The position numbers and the translations under genes are program-made. The notes under the pieces were generated by a model. That model was given only the letters and a program-made list of their open reading frames with translations. It searched no databases and was not told the origin of the DNA. Positions 53,026 through 62,300 of a stretch of 64,000 nt of DNA are shown here, piece after piece (position 1 is the first letter of the stretch; the number at the start of each line of letters is the position of its first letter). Source of the stretch: an uncultured Candidatus Cenarchaeum sp. (lineage in GTDB: Archaea; Thermoproteota; Nitrososphaeria; Nitrososphaerales; Nitrosopumilaceae); contig OY282369.1 of assembly GCA_958295735.1 (NCBI GenBank), positions 3,014,983 to 3,078,982 on the forward strand, in the 5' to 3' direction.

Positions 53026-54266
53026 GCCCCGGCCGCGCCGTGCCGACCTCCTCGGTGAGCGAGCCGGAGGTGCCGGTGACGTTCCACGCGCCCGAGTCGG
53101 TCGACGGCGTGGCGGCCGACCTGTCCGGCGGGGGAGGGGGGGCCGCCGGGCGGCACTTCGTCTGCGTGGTGGCCGATCCCGCCGCCGCCGGGCGCGTGGT
53201 GGCCGTGGACCACCTGGAGGTTCTGTACGGGGCCAGGAAGGCCAACGTGCCCAGGATCCGCGCGCTGCGCGTCGACGGGGGCGCGGCCCGCGCGGATCCG
53301 CTGGTCGAGCACGTGAACCGGGCCGCCCTGCGCGGCGTGGTGAACCCGCTCTCGGTGGCCGTGGCGGTGAGGCGGGCCGGCGCCGGAGGGGGCGGATCGG
53401 GGCTGGCCGGGGACGTCCTCCGCGACCCGTACCTGGGGCGCGTCATCTCGCTCAGGTTCCGGCCGGAGGTGGAGGAGATCCTGGCCGCGGCGGTGGGCCG
53501 CATCTACGCGCGCGGCGTGAGGCAGCCGCCCCCCCTGCCGTACCTCGCCTCCCTGGAAAGGCTCAACGAGTCGTCGCAGAGGATGATCGCCCGGCGCACC
53601 GTCGAGCTCTGCGAGGCCGTCGGGAGGAGGCACTTCGTCTGGCCCGACTCAAGCGTGATGAGGCTCTTCCTGCGCGAGGAGGGGGGGCGGGGGGCGGGGG
53701 GCGGGGCGGCCGCCGCGGCCCCGTCCGCCTCCTCGGCCTCCTCGGCCCCGTCGGCCTCCTCGGCCCCGTCCGCCTCCTCGGCCCCTTCCGCCTCCTCGGC
53801 CCCTTCCGCCTCCTCGGCCTCCTCGGCCCCGTCCGCCTCCCCGGCCCCTCCCGCCCCTCCCGCCCCGGCCCCGAAGGGCGGCGCCGCGGCCGGCCGGCCG
53901 GCCCCGATGCGCTACACCACGGTCGATGCCGGGACGATAGGCGATTTTTACTGCGGCGGCTGCGACAAGCACTACGGCGTCACCACGGGCGGCGTGACCG
54001 AGCTCGCCGAGAGGGGCGGCTGCTACGTGGCGACGTCCCCCGTGCAGGGAACCGCGTACGTGATCCCCCGCTCGCAGTCCAGGTTCCTGGGCCTGGAGGA
54101 GGGCGGGGCGGCCGTGAGGATCGCGAAGTTGAGGGACGGGGACGCCGTGAGGGAGAGGGTGGGCGAGCTCGAGTCGCGCGGGAGCGCGGGGCCGTTCCTG
54201 CTGCTCTACGCGGCGGGGGGGCGGCGGGCGGGGCGGGGCGCGGGGGGGGATCCTCGCGGCCGGTGA
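53022..54266 (+). CDS. Unrecognised 414-residue two-domain protein with Ala/Ser/Pro linker
   Basis: An N-terminal domain (about 1-225) begins with beta-rich sequence (EVPVTFHAPESV, HFVCVVADP). Its helical second half includes LASLERLNESSQRMIARRTV. A linker at about 226-285 consists of SSAPSA-type repeats from a 15-18 bp DNA repeat. The C-terminal domain (about 290-400) has a possible zinc knuckle (FYCGGCDKHYG) and a compact beta region (GCYVATSPVQGTAYVIP). No signal peptide. It overlaps the TFB-like gene by four bases. Function unknown; the layout of two modules on a flexible linker suggests a scaffold or adaptor. Confidence 0.6.
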   Translation: MSPGRAVPTSSVSEPEVPVTFHAPESVDGVAADLSGGGGGAAGRHFVCVVADPAAAGRVVAVDHLEVLYGARKANVPRIRALRVDGGAARADPLVEHVNRAALRGVVNPLSVAVAVRRAGAGGGGSGLAGDVLRDPYLGRVISLRFRPEVEEILAAAVGRIYARGVRQPPPLPYLASLERLNESSQRMIARRTVELCEAVGRRHFVWPDSSVMRLFLREEGGRGAGGGAAAAAPSASSASSAPSASSAPSASSAPSASSAPSASSASSAPSASPAPPAPPAPAPKGGAAAGRPAPMRYTTVDAGTIGDFYCGGCDKHYGVTTGGVTELAERGGCYVATSPVQGTAYVIPRSQSRFLGLEEGGAAVRIAKLRDGDAVRERVGELESRGSAGPFLLLYAAGGRRAGRGAGGDPRGR

Positions 54267-54273
54267 TGCCGCG

Positions 54274-54939
54274 GTGCTCGCCGCGTTCTACGCCGCCCTC
54301 GCCGCCGCCTGCTACCAGGAGGTGCGCTGGCGCCGGGTGCTCAACGCGCTGCCCGCCGCGCTGGCGGCGCTGGCCGCGCTGCACCTGTTTGTAGCCGTGC
54401 CGGCGCCCGGCCTGCCGGGGGCGGCCATGTTCGCGGCCGTCGCGGCGGGTATGCTCGGGATCCTCCGGCTGGGCGGCGCCTTCCGGATGGCCGACTGGGC
54501 CTGCACGGCCGCGCTGTTCGCCGCGCTGCTGCCCATGGGCGCGCACGTCCCCGTCCTGTCGCTGCTGGCCGGCCTGGCCTCGTCCTGCGCCCACGCGGTC
54601 ATAGAGTGCTCGTCGTCCAACCTGGCCGGCCGCATCCGCCGCGGGGGCGGGCGGGGGCCCGCCCCGCTCTTCTCCGACCTGGCGCCCAGCCCCCCGTGGA
54701 CGAGGGCCGTCGCCGCGGTGGCCTGCAGGAGGCGCCGCCCGTCGGAGGCGGCGGCGTACCCCGCCGTGACGCGGGGGGGCGGGCCCCCGCGCCTCGACGT
54801 GTACGGCGGGATGCGCGGCAAGCGCGCGCTGGCGGGGCGGGGCGACAGGCCGGAGGTCACGTACGTCGTGCCGTCCGTGCCCGTGCTGGCCCACTCGTGC
54901 GCGGCCTCCCTCGCGGTAATGGCGGTGTTCGGCGCGTGA
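54274..54939 (+). CDS. Prepilin-peptidase-like integral membrane protein
   Basis: 221 residues with four or five hydrophobic segments in the first 110. The order resembles archaeal A24 prepilin peptidases: a first helix ending in YQEVRWRRVLNALPA (family form Q-D-x-R-x-R-x-I-P-N) and a later RLGGAFRMADWACTAALF, where the family has the second catalytic Asp. Here the first Asp position is Glu. The last 100 residues are a cytoplasmic Arg/Pro-rich part ending in one more hydrophobic helix. If correct, it would process pilin-like proteins for a conjugative or adhesive pilus. The Glu for Asp change makes activity uncertain. Confidence 0.45.
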   Translation: MLAAFYAALAAACYQEVRWRRVLNALPAALAALAALHLFVAVPAPGLPGAAMFAAVAAGMLGILRLGGAFRMADWACTAALFAALLPMGAHVPVLSLLAGLASSCAHAVIECSSSNLAGRIRRGGGRGPAPLFSDLAPSPPWTRAVAAVACRRRRPSEAAAYPAVTRGGGPPRLDVYGGMRGKRALAGRGDRPEVTYVVPSVPVLAHSCAASLAVMAVFGA

Positions 54940-55784
54940 GGGGCGGGGGGGGCGGCCTGTCGTGGCACTCGTCGAGGCCGGCGCCCGGGTTCGCGGATCC
55001 GGACGCGGGGGCCACGGTCCGGCTCGTCTCGCCGCTCTCGGCCTTCGGCATCCTCCTGGAGGGGCGCGGCGGCTCCCTCTCCCTGCACCTGGGGGCGGCG
55101 GCCGGCGAGGAGCACCACGTAACGTCGCTGCCCGACGTCGAGAGCTCCCGGATAGGCGGGGCGCCGCCCGTCCGGTTCCCCGGCGCCGTCCGGCTGGGGC
55201 TGAGGGACGGCTTCGCGCGCCCCCTGTGCTCCTCGCCCGCCCCGTGCCGCCTGTACGGGCACGCCGCGGACCTCCCCGACTTCCTGGTCGGGCTGGTCGC
55301 CGGCAGCGTCGACTCGGGCCGCGTCGCGGGGCGGATCGACGCGCTGGCGCGCCGGCTCTCGGGGGGCGGATCGGCGAGCGGCGCCCGCGCGGCGGCGGAG
55401 GCCAGGAAAAAGCTGGCGCACGGAGCCTTCTTCGCGTGCCGCATACTGGCCGCCTGCGGCGACTGCGGGGAGGAGGCGATGCGGCCGCTGCTCTCCTCCG
55501 TGAACTTCACGCGCCGCGGCTCGGGCGCCAACGCCCTGGTGCGGAGGGGGCGGGAGCGGCTGGGCCCCCGCGCCCCCGCGCTGCTGCGGCCCCCCCGCAT
55601 GCCGCGGCTGCTCGGCGGCCGCGCCGCCGTGCTCTCCGCCGCCGAGATCGCCTCGGTGCTCCCGCTGCCGCCGGGCATGCGCGGCGTGCAGATGAGGGCC
55701 GGCGCGGAGAGGACGTTCGCCACCGCGCCGTCCGGGGCCCCGGATCCGGCCGCGCCGTTCCGGCAGGGGGGCGGCCCCGCGTGA
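54936..55784 (+). CDS. N-terminal-domain-like partner of a TraG/VirB4-type ATPase (282 residues)
   Basis: The C-terminal 50 residues (LSAAEIASVLPLPPGMRGVQ, RTFATAP) resemble the segment that precedes the motor domain in TraG/VirB4-type conjugation ATPases, usually L-x-E-L-x-x-x-x-x-LP followed by the P-loop domain. The first part (VRLVSPLSAFGILLEGRGGS, CRLYGHAADLPDFLVGLVAG) fits the N-terminal domain of such proteins. It has no Walker motifs; these are in the gene at 56338-62910, two genes on. It seems that a normally fused protein is split in two here. Starts by a GTGA overlap and ends with another. Confidence 0.5.
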   Translation: MRGGGGGLSWHSSRPAPGFADPDAGATVRLVSPLSAFGILLEGRGGSLSLHLGAAAGEEHHVTSLPDVESSRIGGAPPVRFPGAVRLGLRDGFARPLCSSPAPCRLYGHAADLPDFLVGLVAGSVDSGRVAGRIDALARRLSGGGSASGARAAAEARKKLAHGAFFACRILAACGDCGEEAMRPLLSSVNFTRRGSGANALVRRGRERLGPRAPALLRPPRMPRLLGGRAAVLSAAEIASVLPLPPGMRGVQMRAGAERTFATAPSGAPDPAAPFRQGGGPA

Positions 55785-56341
55785 GGCGCGGCCCCGACCC
55801 GTACGCGGCCGCGTGCAGCATGGGCCGCTTCGCGCGGCTCGGCGCCAGGCCCCGCTGGCACGAGGCCCTGGCCGCGCTGCACGCGGGCCGGCCCGCCGGC
55901 AGGGGCGCGCCGGGCGCGCTGGGCAAGAGGGGCATGCTGGGCGCCGGCGGGCGCGGCATGAGCGGGTACGGCAAGGCGGCCTTCATGGCCGCGGAGGTGG
56001 GCGTCCCCGTGCACGAGATGCGGGCGCTGGCCTCCCTGTACGTGTTCAGGAAGAGGATCGAGGCCGGCGCGGCGGCGCTGGCAGGGGTGCCGATGCACAA
56101 GTCGGCCCTCGCGCGCCACTTCGCCGGGTGCGGCAGCGGCAGGCTCGACGCGGCGCTGGGGCGGCTGGAGGGCCGCGGCCTGGCCGCGAGGCGGGGCAGG
56201 GGGCACGCGAGCATAACCGACGCGGCATTCGCCCTGCTGGCCGGATTCGACGCGTACATCGAGGAGCTGGAGGGCGGGGGCGGGGGCGCGGGCGGCCCCG
56301 GCGCGCGCATCGGGCCGGGGCGCGGGGGGGCCGCGGGGTGA
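55781..56341 (+). CDS. Winged-helix DNA-binding-type protein (186 residues)
   Basis: An N-terminal basic part (to about 75) is followed by AAFMAAEVGVPVHEMRALAS and a winged-helix-like region: LARHFAGCGSGRLDAALGRL, EGRGLAARRGRGHASITDAA. Helix, recognition helix and wing with a basic hairpin are in the order of MarR/ArsR-like folds. A C-terminal Gly-rich tail ends the protein. It probably regulates the operon or binds element DNA. It overlaps both neighbours by four bases. Confidence 0.6.
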   Translation: MRRGPDPYAAACSMGRFARLGARPRWHEALAALHAGRPAGRGAPGALGKRGMLGAGGRGMSGYGKAAFMAAEVGVPVHEMRALASLYVFRKRIEAGAAALAGVPMHKSALARHFAGCGSGRLDAALGRLEGRGLAARRGRGHASITDAAFALLAGFDAYIEELEGGGGGAGGPGARIGPGRGGAAG

Positions 56342-59300
56342 CCCTTGCCGGGGCCGAGGCGCTGGCCGCGTGGGCCGGCCACGGCCTGGAGTGGGCCGCG
56401 TGGGGCGCGGTGGCGGCCGCAGGGTGGCGGGTGCTGGCGCGGGGGCGGCCGGCGCCGCCGGCCCTCCCCGCCCCCGCGGCCCTCCCCGCCCCCGCGGCCC
56501 TCCCCGCCCCCGCCGCCGCCCCCGCGGCCCTCCCCGCCGCCGCCCCCGGCGCCGCCCCCGCCGCCGCCCCCGCCGCCGCCCCCGCCGCCGCCCCCGCCGC
56601 CGCGGCCTTCCCCGCCCCGGACCGCGCCTCGGCCTGCCTCGGGTACGTCACGACGCCGGGCGGGGAGAGGATGCTCGCCATACCCGAGGCCGACAGGCAG
56701 AACATCGCCATATTCGGCGAGGTGGGCTCGGGCAAGACCTCGGTCATGAGGCTGCTCATAATGCAGGACATCGCCAGGGGCACCGGGTTCCTGCTGGTCG
56801 ACCCCCACAGGGACTTTGCCAGGGAGGTGCTCTCGCTGGTGCCCCCCGGCATGGCGGACCGCGTGGTGTACGTCTCGCTGGCCTCCATGTACCAGTTCGG
56901 CCGCACCGTCTGCATCAACCCGCTGGAGGCCCGCACCGAGCACGAAAAGTACGTCAGGGCCGCCGGCTGCATCTCCGGCCTCAGGCGGTACTTTTCGGAC
57001 GGGTGGGGCCACCGCCTGGAGGCCATACTGCGCAACATGCTGGCCCTCGTCATGTCCACGCCGGGGACGTTCCGGTTCCTCGACGTGCTGACGGTGCTGC
57101 TCGACGAGGACGCGAGGGAGAGGGCGCTGGAGCGCTGCGGGGACGAGCGGGTGCGGCGGTTCTGGCGGGACGTGTTCCCGCGGTACGCGGCCGAGTCGTC
57201 CGGGGCCGTGTACAACAAGTTCGACAAGATAGCCGCCACGCCGCCCGTGGCCGCGCTGCTCTCCTCGCCCCGCTCCACGTTCAGCGTGCGGGCGGCCATA
57301 GAAGGGGGCATGTTCGTGGTGGTGGACCTGGGGTCCGGCTCGACGGCGGACCTGGTCGAGTTCGTGGGCACGCTGCTGCTGGGCGCCTTCGGCGTGGAGA
57401 ACCGCATACGGCTCGACCTGGACGACGCCGAAAAGACCCCCTTCAACATATACGTGGACGAGGCGCACATGTTCGACCCCGGGGTGGTGCGCGACCTCCT
57501 GAACAACGTGCGCAAGTACGGCATGAAGGCCACGATCGCGACGCAGTCGGTCCGCTCGCTGGACCCAGGGCTGGCCGGCGAGATCCAAGACATGTGCAGG
57601 TGCGTGGTGGCGTTCAGGTGCGACGACCAGACGGCCCGCCTGCTGGAGGGCACCCCGGCCGCCCCGGAGCGGGGCGGGATGGGGCGGCTGGGCGCGCACC
57701 GGTTCGCGGCGTACTCGCACGGCGCGGAGCGGATGGGCGGGGTGGGCGCGACGCGGCACGTCGAGGTGCCGCCGCGGTGGAGGGAGACGGCCCGGAGGAG
57801 CCTGGAGCTGCACGGGGTCCCCGCGGGGCCCGCCCGCGCCCCCCCGCCGGCGGCGCGGGCGGCGGCGGCGGAAGGGGCGGCATCGCCGGCCGCCTCGGCC
57901 GCCGCGTGGGGGGGCCGGGGGCCCCCGCTCACCCCGCTCCAGTACTTCCTGCTCAACGCGGCGCGGGCGGCGGGGCCCGGCGGGGCCGCGGCCGCCGATC
58001 TCGGGAGGTCCGCGGCCGCCGCGTTCGCCGTCTCCGGCGAGAGGGCCACGAACGCGGCGCTGGAGGACGTGCTGGTGCAGCACGAGGGGTACGTGGAAAA
58101 GGTGCCCGCTGCGGGAGGGGGGGAGCCCTCGTACGCGGCCAGCGAGCTGGCGGCCAGGACGGTGTATTCCGCGGCGTTCGCGGGGAGGAGCGCGGGGGGC
58201 GGGGCGCACCGCCGGGCGATCGCCGCCGTGTGCGAGGCGATGCGCGCGCACCACCACTACGCGGTGCCCGACCTGGGGCTCGACGGGTCGGGGGCGCAGA
58301 GGCCGGACGTCACCGTGTACGAGTTCCGCCGCGTGCGCGCCGGGCGGCGGGGGCGGGGGGCCGCGGCCGCGGCGGCGGGCTGGCGCGCCGATCCCGACTC
58401 GTGGTCGCGCGAGGTGACCGCGGTGGAAATAGAGAGCGAGGCGAGCAGGCACGTGGCGGAGAACTACCGCAAGTGCGTCACGGCCGGCATGAGGGTCTGG
58501 TTCGTGGCGTTCAACTGGAGCGATGCCAGGGGCATCAGGCGCCTGCTCGCGGAGGCGGGGGCCGAGGAGGGCTCGTACGACGTGTGCGCGGTGGATCCCG
58601 CCGATCCGCTGGGCGGCGCGCCGGCGGGAGGGCCGGCCGGCGCCGGCACCGTGGGCCTCCTCACCCCGCGGCAGGTCATGGCGCGGCTGGGGGCGGCCGC
58701 GGAGTCGGGGCGGGCGGCGGCCGCCTCGGAGGCGGAGGAGTGCATGCGCAGGCTGTCCGGGGCGGGGGGCGGCGCCGGGGCGGGGGCGCAGGGGGCGGCC
58801 CGGGGCGGGGGCCGCGATGCGGGGGCCGGCGGGGGCTACTCGTCCATGGGCGAGGGCGAGCTGCGGGCGCTGCTCAACGCGGAAGGGTTCGGCGACGGCG
58901 AGGCGGTGCGCGCCGCGCTGCGGGCGCGGGGATGCCACGCGCGGACCACGCCGGGGGGCGCCAAGATCATAGTCCGCAAGGGCGGCGGGAAGGGCGCGGG
59001 CGGCGGCGGGGCCCCGGGGCGGCCGGCGGCGGGGAAGGGCGCGGGCTACTCGTCCATGAGCGACGAGGCGCTGCGCGTGCTGCTCAACACGCGGGGGTTC
59101 GGCGACGGCGAGGCGGTGACCGCCATGCTGCGGGCGCGCGGGTACACCGTGCGGTACGTGTCCAGCACGGACGAGACGGTCATCTACAGGCGCTCCGACT
59201 CGAAGGTCGGCGCGCGGCAGGGCGGCGCCGGGGCGGAGGGCGGCGCCAGGGCGGAAGCCGGCGCCGGGACGGAAGCCGCCGGACGGTCGGGTACGGATGG

Positions 59301-62300
59301 TAGCGCCGGACGGCCGGGCGAGGCGGAGGGCGGCGCCGGGACGGAAGGCGGCGCCGGGACGGAGGGCGGCGGACGGCCGGGTACGGAGGCTAGCGCCGGA
59401 CGGCAGGGCGAGGCGGAAGGCGGCGCCGGGACGGAGGGCGGCGCAGGGACGGAGGGCGGCGGACGGCCGGGTACGGATGGTAGCGCCGGACGGCAGGGCG
59501 AGGCGGAAGGCGGCGCCGGGACGGATGGCGGCGCAGGGACGGATGGCGGCGCAGGGACGGATGGCGGCGGACGGCCGGGTACAGAGAGTAGCGCCGACCG
59601 GCAGGGCGAGGCGGAAGGCGGCGCAGGGACGGAAGGCGGCGCAGGGACGGAAGCCGTCGGACGGCCGTGTACAGGTGGTAGCGCCGACCGGCAGGGCGAG
59701 GCGGAAGGCGGCGCAGGGACGGAAGGCGGCGCAGGGACGGAAGCCGTCGGACGGCCGTGTACAGGCGGTAGCGCCGACCGGCAGGGCGAGGCGGAAGGCG
59801 GCGCCGGGACGGAGGGCGGCGCCGGGACGGAGGGCGGCGCAGGGACGGAAGCCGTCGGACGGCCGTGTACAGGCGGTAGCGCCGACCGGCAGGGCGAGGC
59901 GGAAGGCGGCGCCGGGACGGAGGGCGGCGCCGGGACGGAGGGCGGCGGACGGCAGGGCGAGGCTAAAGGCGGCGCCGGGACGGAGGGCGGCGCCGGGACG
60001 GAGGGCGGCGGACGGCAGGGCGAGGCTAAAGGCGGCGCCGGGACGGAGGGCGGCGGACGGCAGGGCGGCAGTGGTCCCGCCGACTTGCAGGGCGAGGCGG
60101 AAGGCGGCGCCGGGACGGAGGGCGGCGGACGGCAGGGCGGCAGTGGTCCCGCCGACTTGCAGGGCGAGGCGGAAGGCGGCGCAGGGACGGAAGGCGGCGA
60201 CCTGCAGGGCGAGGCGGAAGGCGGCGCAGGGACGGAAGGCGGCGACCTGCAGGGTACAGAGAGTAGCGCCGACCGGCAGGGCGAGGCGGAAGGCGGCGCA
60301 GGGACGGAAGGCGGCGACCTGCAGGGCGAGGCGGAAGGCGGCGCCGGGACGGAGGGCGGCGGACGGCAGGGTACAGAGAGTAGCGCCGACCGGCTGGGTA
60401 CAGAGAGTAGCGCCGACCGGCTGGGTACAGAGAGTAGCGCCGACCGGCAGGGTACAGAGAGTAGCGCCGACCGGCTGGGCGAGGCGGAAGGCGGCGGCGA
60501 GGCGGAAGGCGGCGCAGGGACGGAAGGCGGCGGACGGCCGGGTACAGAGAGTAGCGCCGACCGGCTGGGCGAGGCGGAAGGCGGCGCAGGGACGGAAGGC
60601 GGCGACCTGCAGGGCGAGGCGGAAGGCGGCGCAGGGACGGAGGGCGGCGGACGGCAGGGTACAGAGAGTAGCGCCGACCGGCTGGGTACAGAGAGTAGCG
60701 CCGACCGGCTGGGTACAGAGAGTAGCGCCGACCGGCTGGGTACAGAGAGTAGCGCCGACCGGCTGGGCGAGGCGGAAGGCGGCGGCGAGGCGGAAGGCGG
60801 CGCCGGGACGGAAGCCGCCGGACGGCCGGGTACAGAGAGTAGCGCCGACCGGCTGGGCGAGGCGGAAGGCGGCGGCGAGGCGGAAGGCGGCGCAGGGACG
60901 GAAGCCGCCGGACGGCCGGGTACAGAGAGTAGCGCCGACCGGCTGGGCGAGGCGGAAGGCGGCGCAGGGACGGAAGCCGCCGGACGGCCCGGTACGGAGG
61001 CTAGCGCCGACCGGCTGGGCGAGGCGGAAGGCGGCGCAGGGACGGAAGCCGCCGGACGGCCCGGTACGGAGGCTAGCGCCGACCGGCTGGGCGAGGCGGA
61101 AGGCGGCGCAGGGACGGAAGCCGCCGGACGGCCCGGTACGGAGGCTAGCGCCGACCGGCTGGGCGAGGCGGAAGGCGGCGCAGGGACGGAAGCCGCCGGA
61201 CGGCTGGGCGAGGCGGAAGGCGGCGCCGGGACGGAAGCCGCCGGACGGCTGGGCGAGGCGGAAGGCGGCGCGCGGCAGGCTTGGACGGAGGGCGCCGACC
61301 AGCCGGCCGGCGGGGGTGCCGCCGACCAGCCGGCCGGCGGGACGAAGGGCGGCGCGCGGCAGGACGGCGAGAAATACCCCGGCTACTCGTCCATGGGCAA
61401 CGAGGAGCTGCGCGCGCTGCTCGGCACGGGGGGGTTCGGCGACGGCGAGGCCGTGCGCGCCACGCTGCGGGCGCGCGGGTACGTCGCGCGGCGCAATCCG
61501 GACACCGGCGCTACGATCATCTACAAGTACTCTTGCCTGAAGACGCCGGACCCCCGCCCGGTGGCCGCCGCCCCGCCTACCGCCGCCTGGACCGCCGCGC
61601 TGGCGGCCGGCGAAGGATACCAGGACTACCCGGCCATGGGCAACGAGGAGCTGCGCGCGCTGCTCAACGCGGAAGGGTTCGGCGGCGGCAAGGCGGTGCG
61701 CGCCACGCTGCGGGCGCGGGGGTACATAGCGCGGCGCAAGCGGGACACCGGCGTGACGATCATATACAAGGCTTCCTGGCTGAAGGGATCCGGCGACGGC
61801 GCGATGACCTACGCGCAGCCTACCGGCGCATGGGCTCCCGCGCAGCCTGCCTGCACCTGGGCCGCCGCGCAAGCAGCCGGCGGGGAATACTTGGGCTACT
61901 CGACCATGAGCAGCGAGGAGCTGCGCGCGCTGCTCAACGCGGAAGGGTTCGGCGACGCCGTGGCGGTGCGCGCCACGCTGCGGGCGCGGGGGTACGCCAC
62001 GCGGCTCACGAAGAGCGGCGCGACCATAACCTACAGGCTCCCCTGCATGAGCCGTGAGGAGGGCGGGCCGGCCGGGACGGAAGCCGAAGCCGCGGAGGCA
62101 GGGGCGGCGGAGGAGGCCGAAGCCGCGGAGGCAGGGGCGGGATGCGCGGGCTACTATTCCATGAGCGACGAAAAGCTGCGCGCGCTGCTCGGCACGGAAG
62201 GGTTCGGCGACGGCGCGGCGGTGCGCGCCACGCTGCGGGCGCGGGGGTACGCCACGCGGTTCACGAATAGCGGCGCGCCCATAATCTACAGGCTTCCCAG

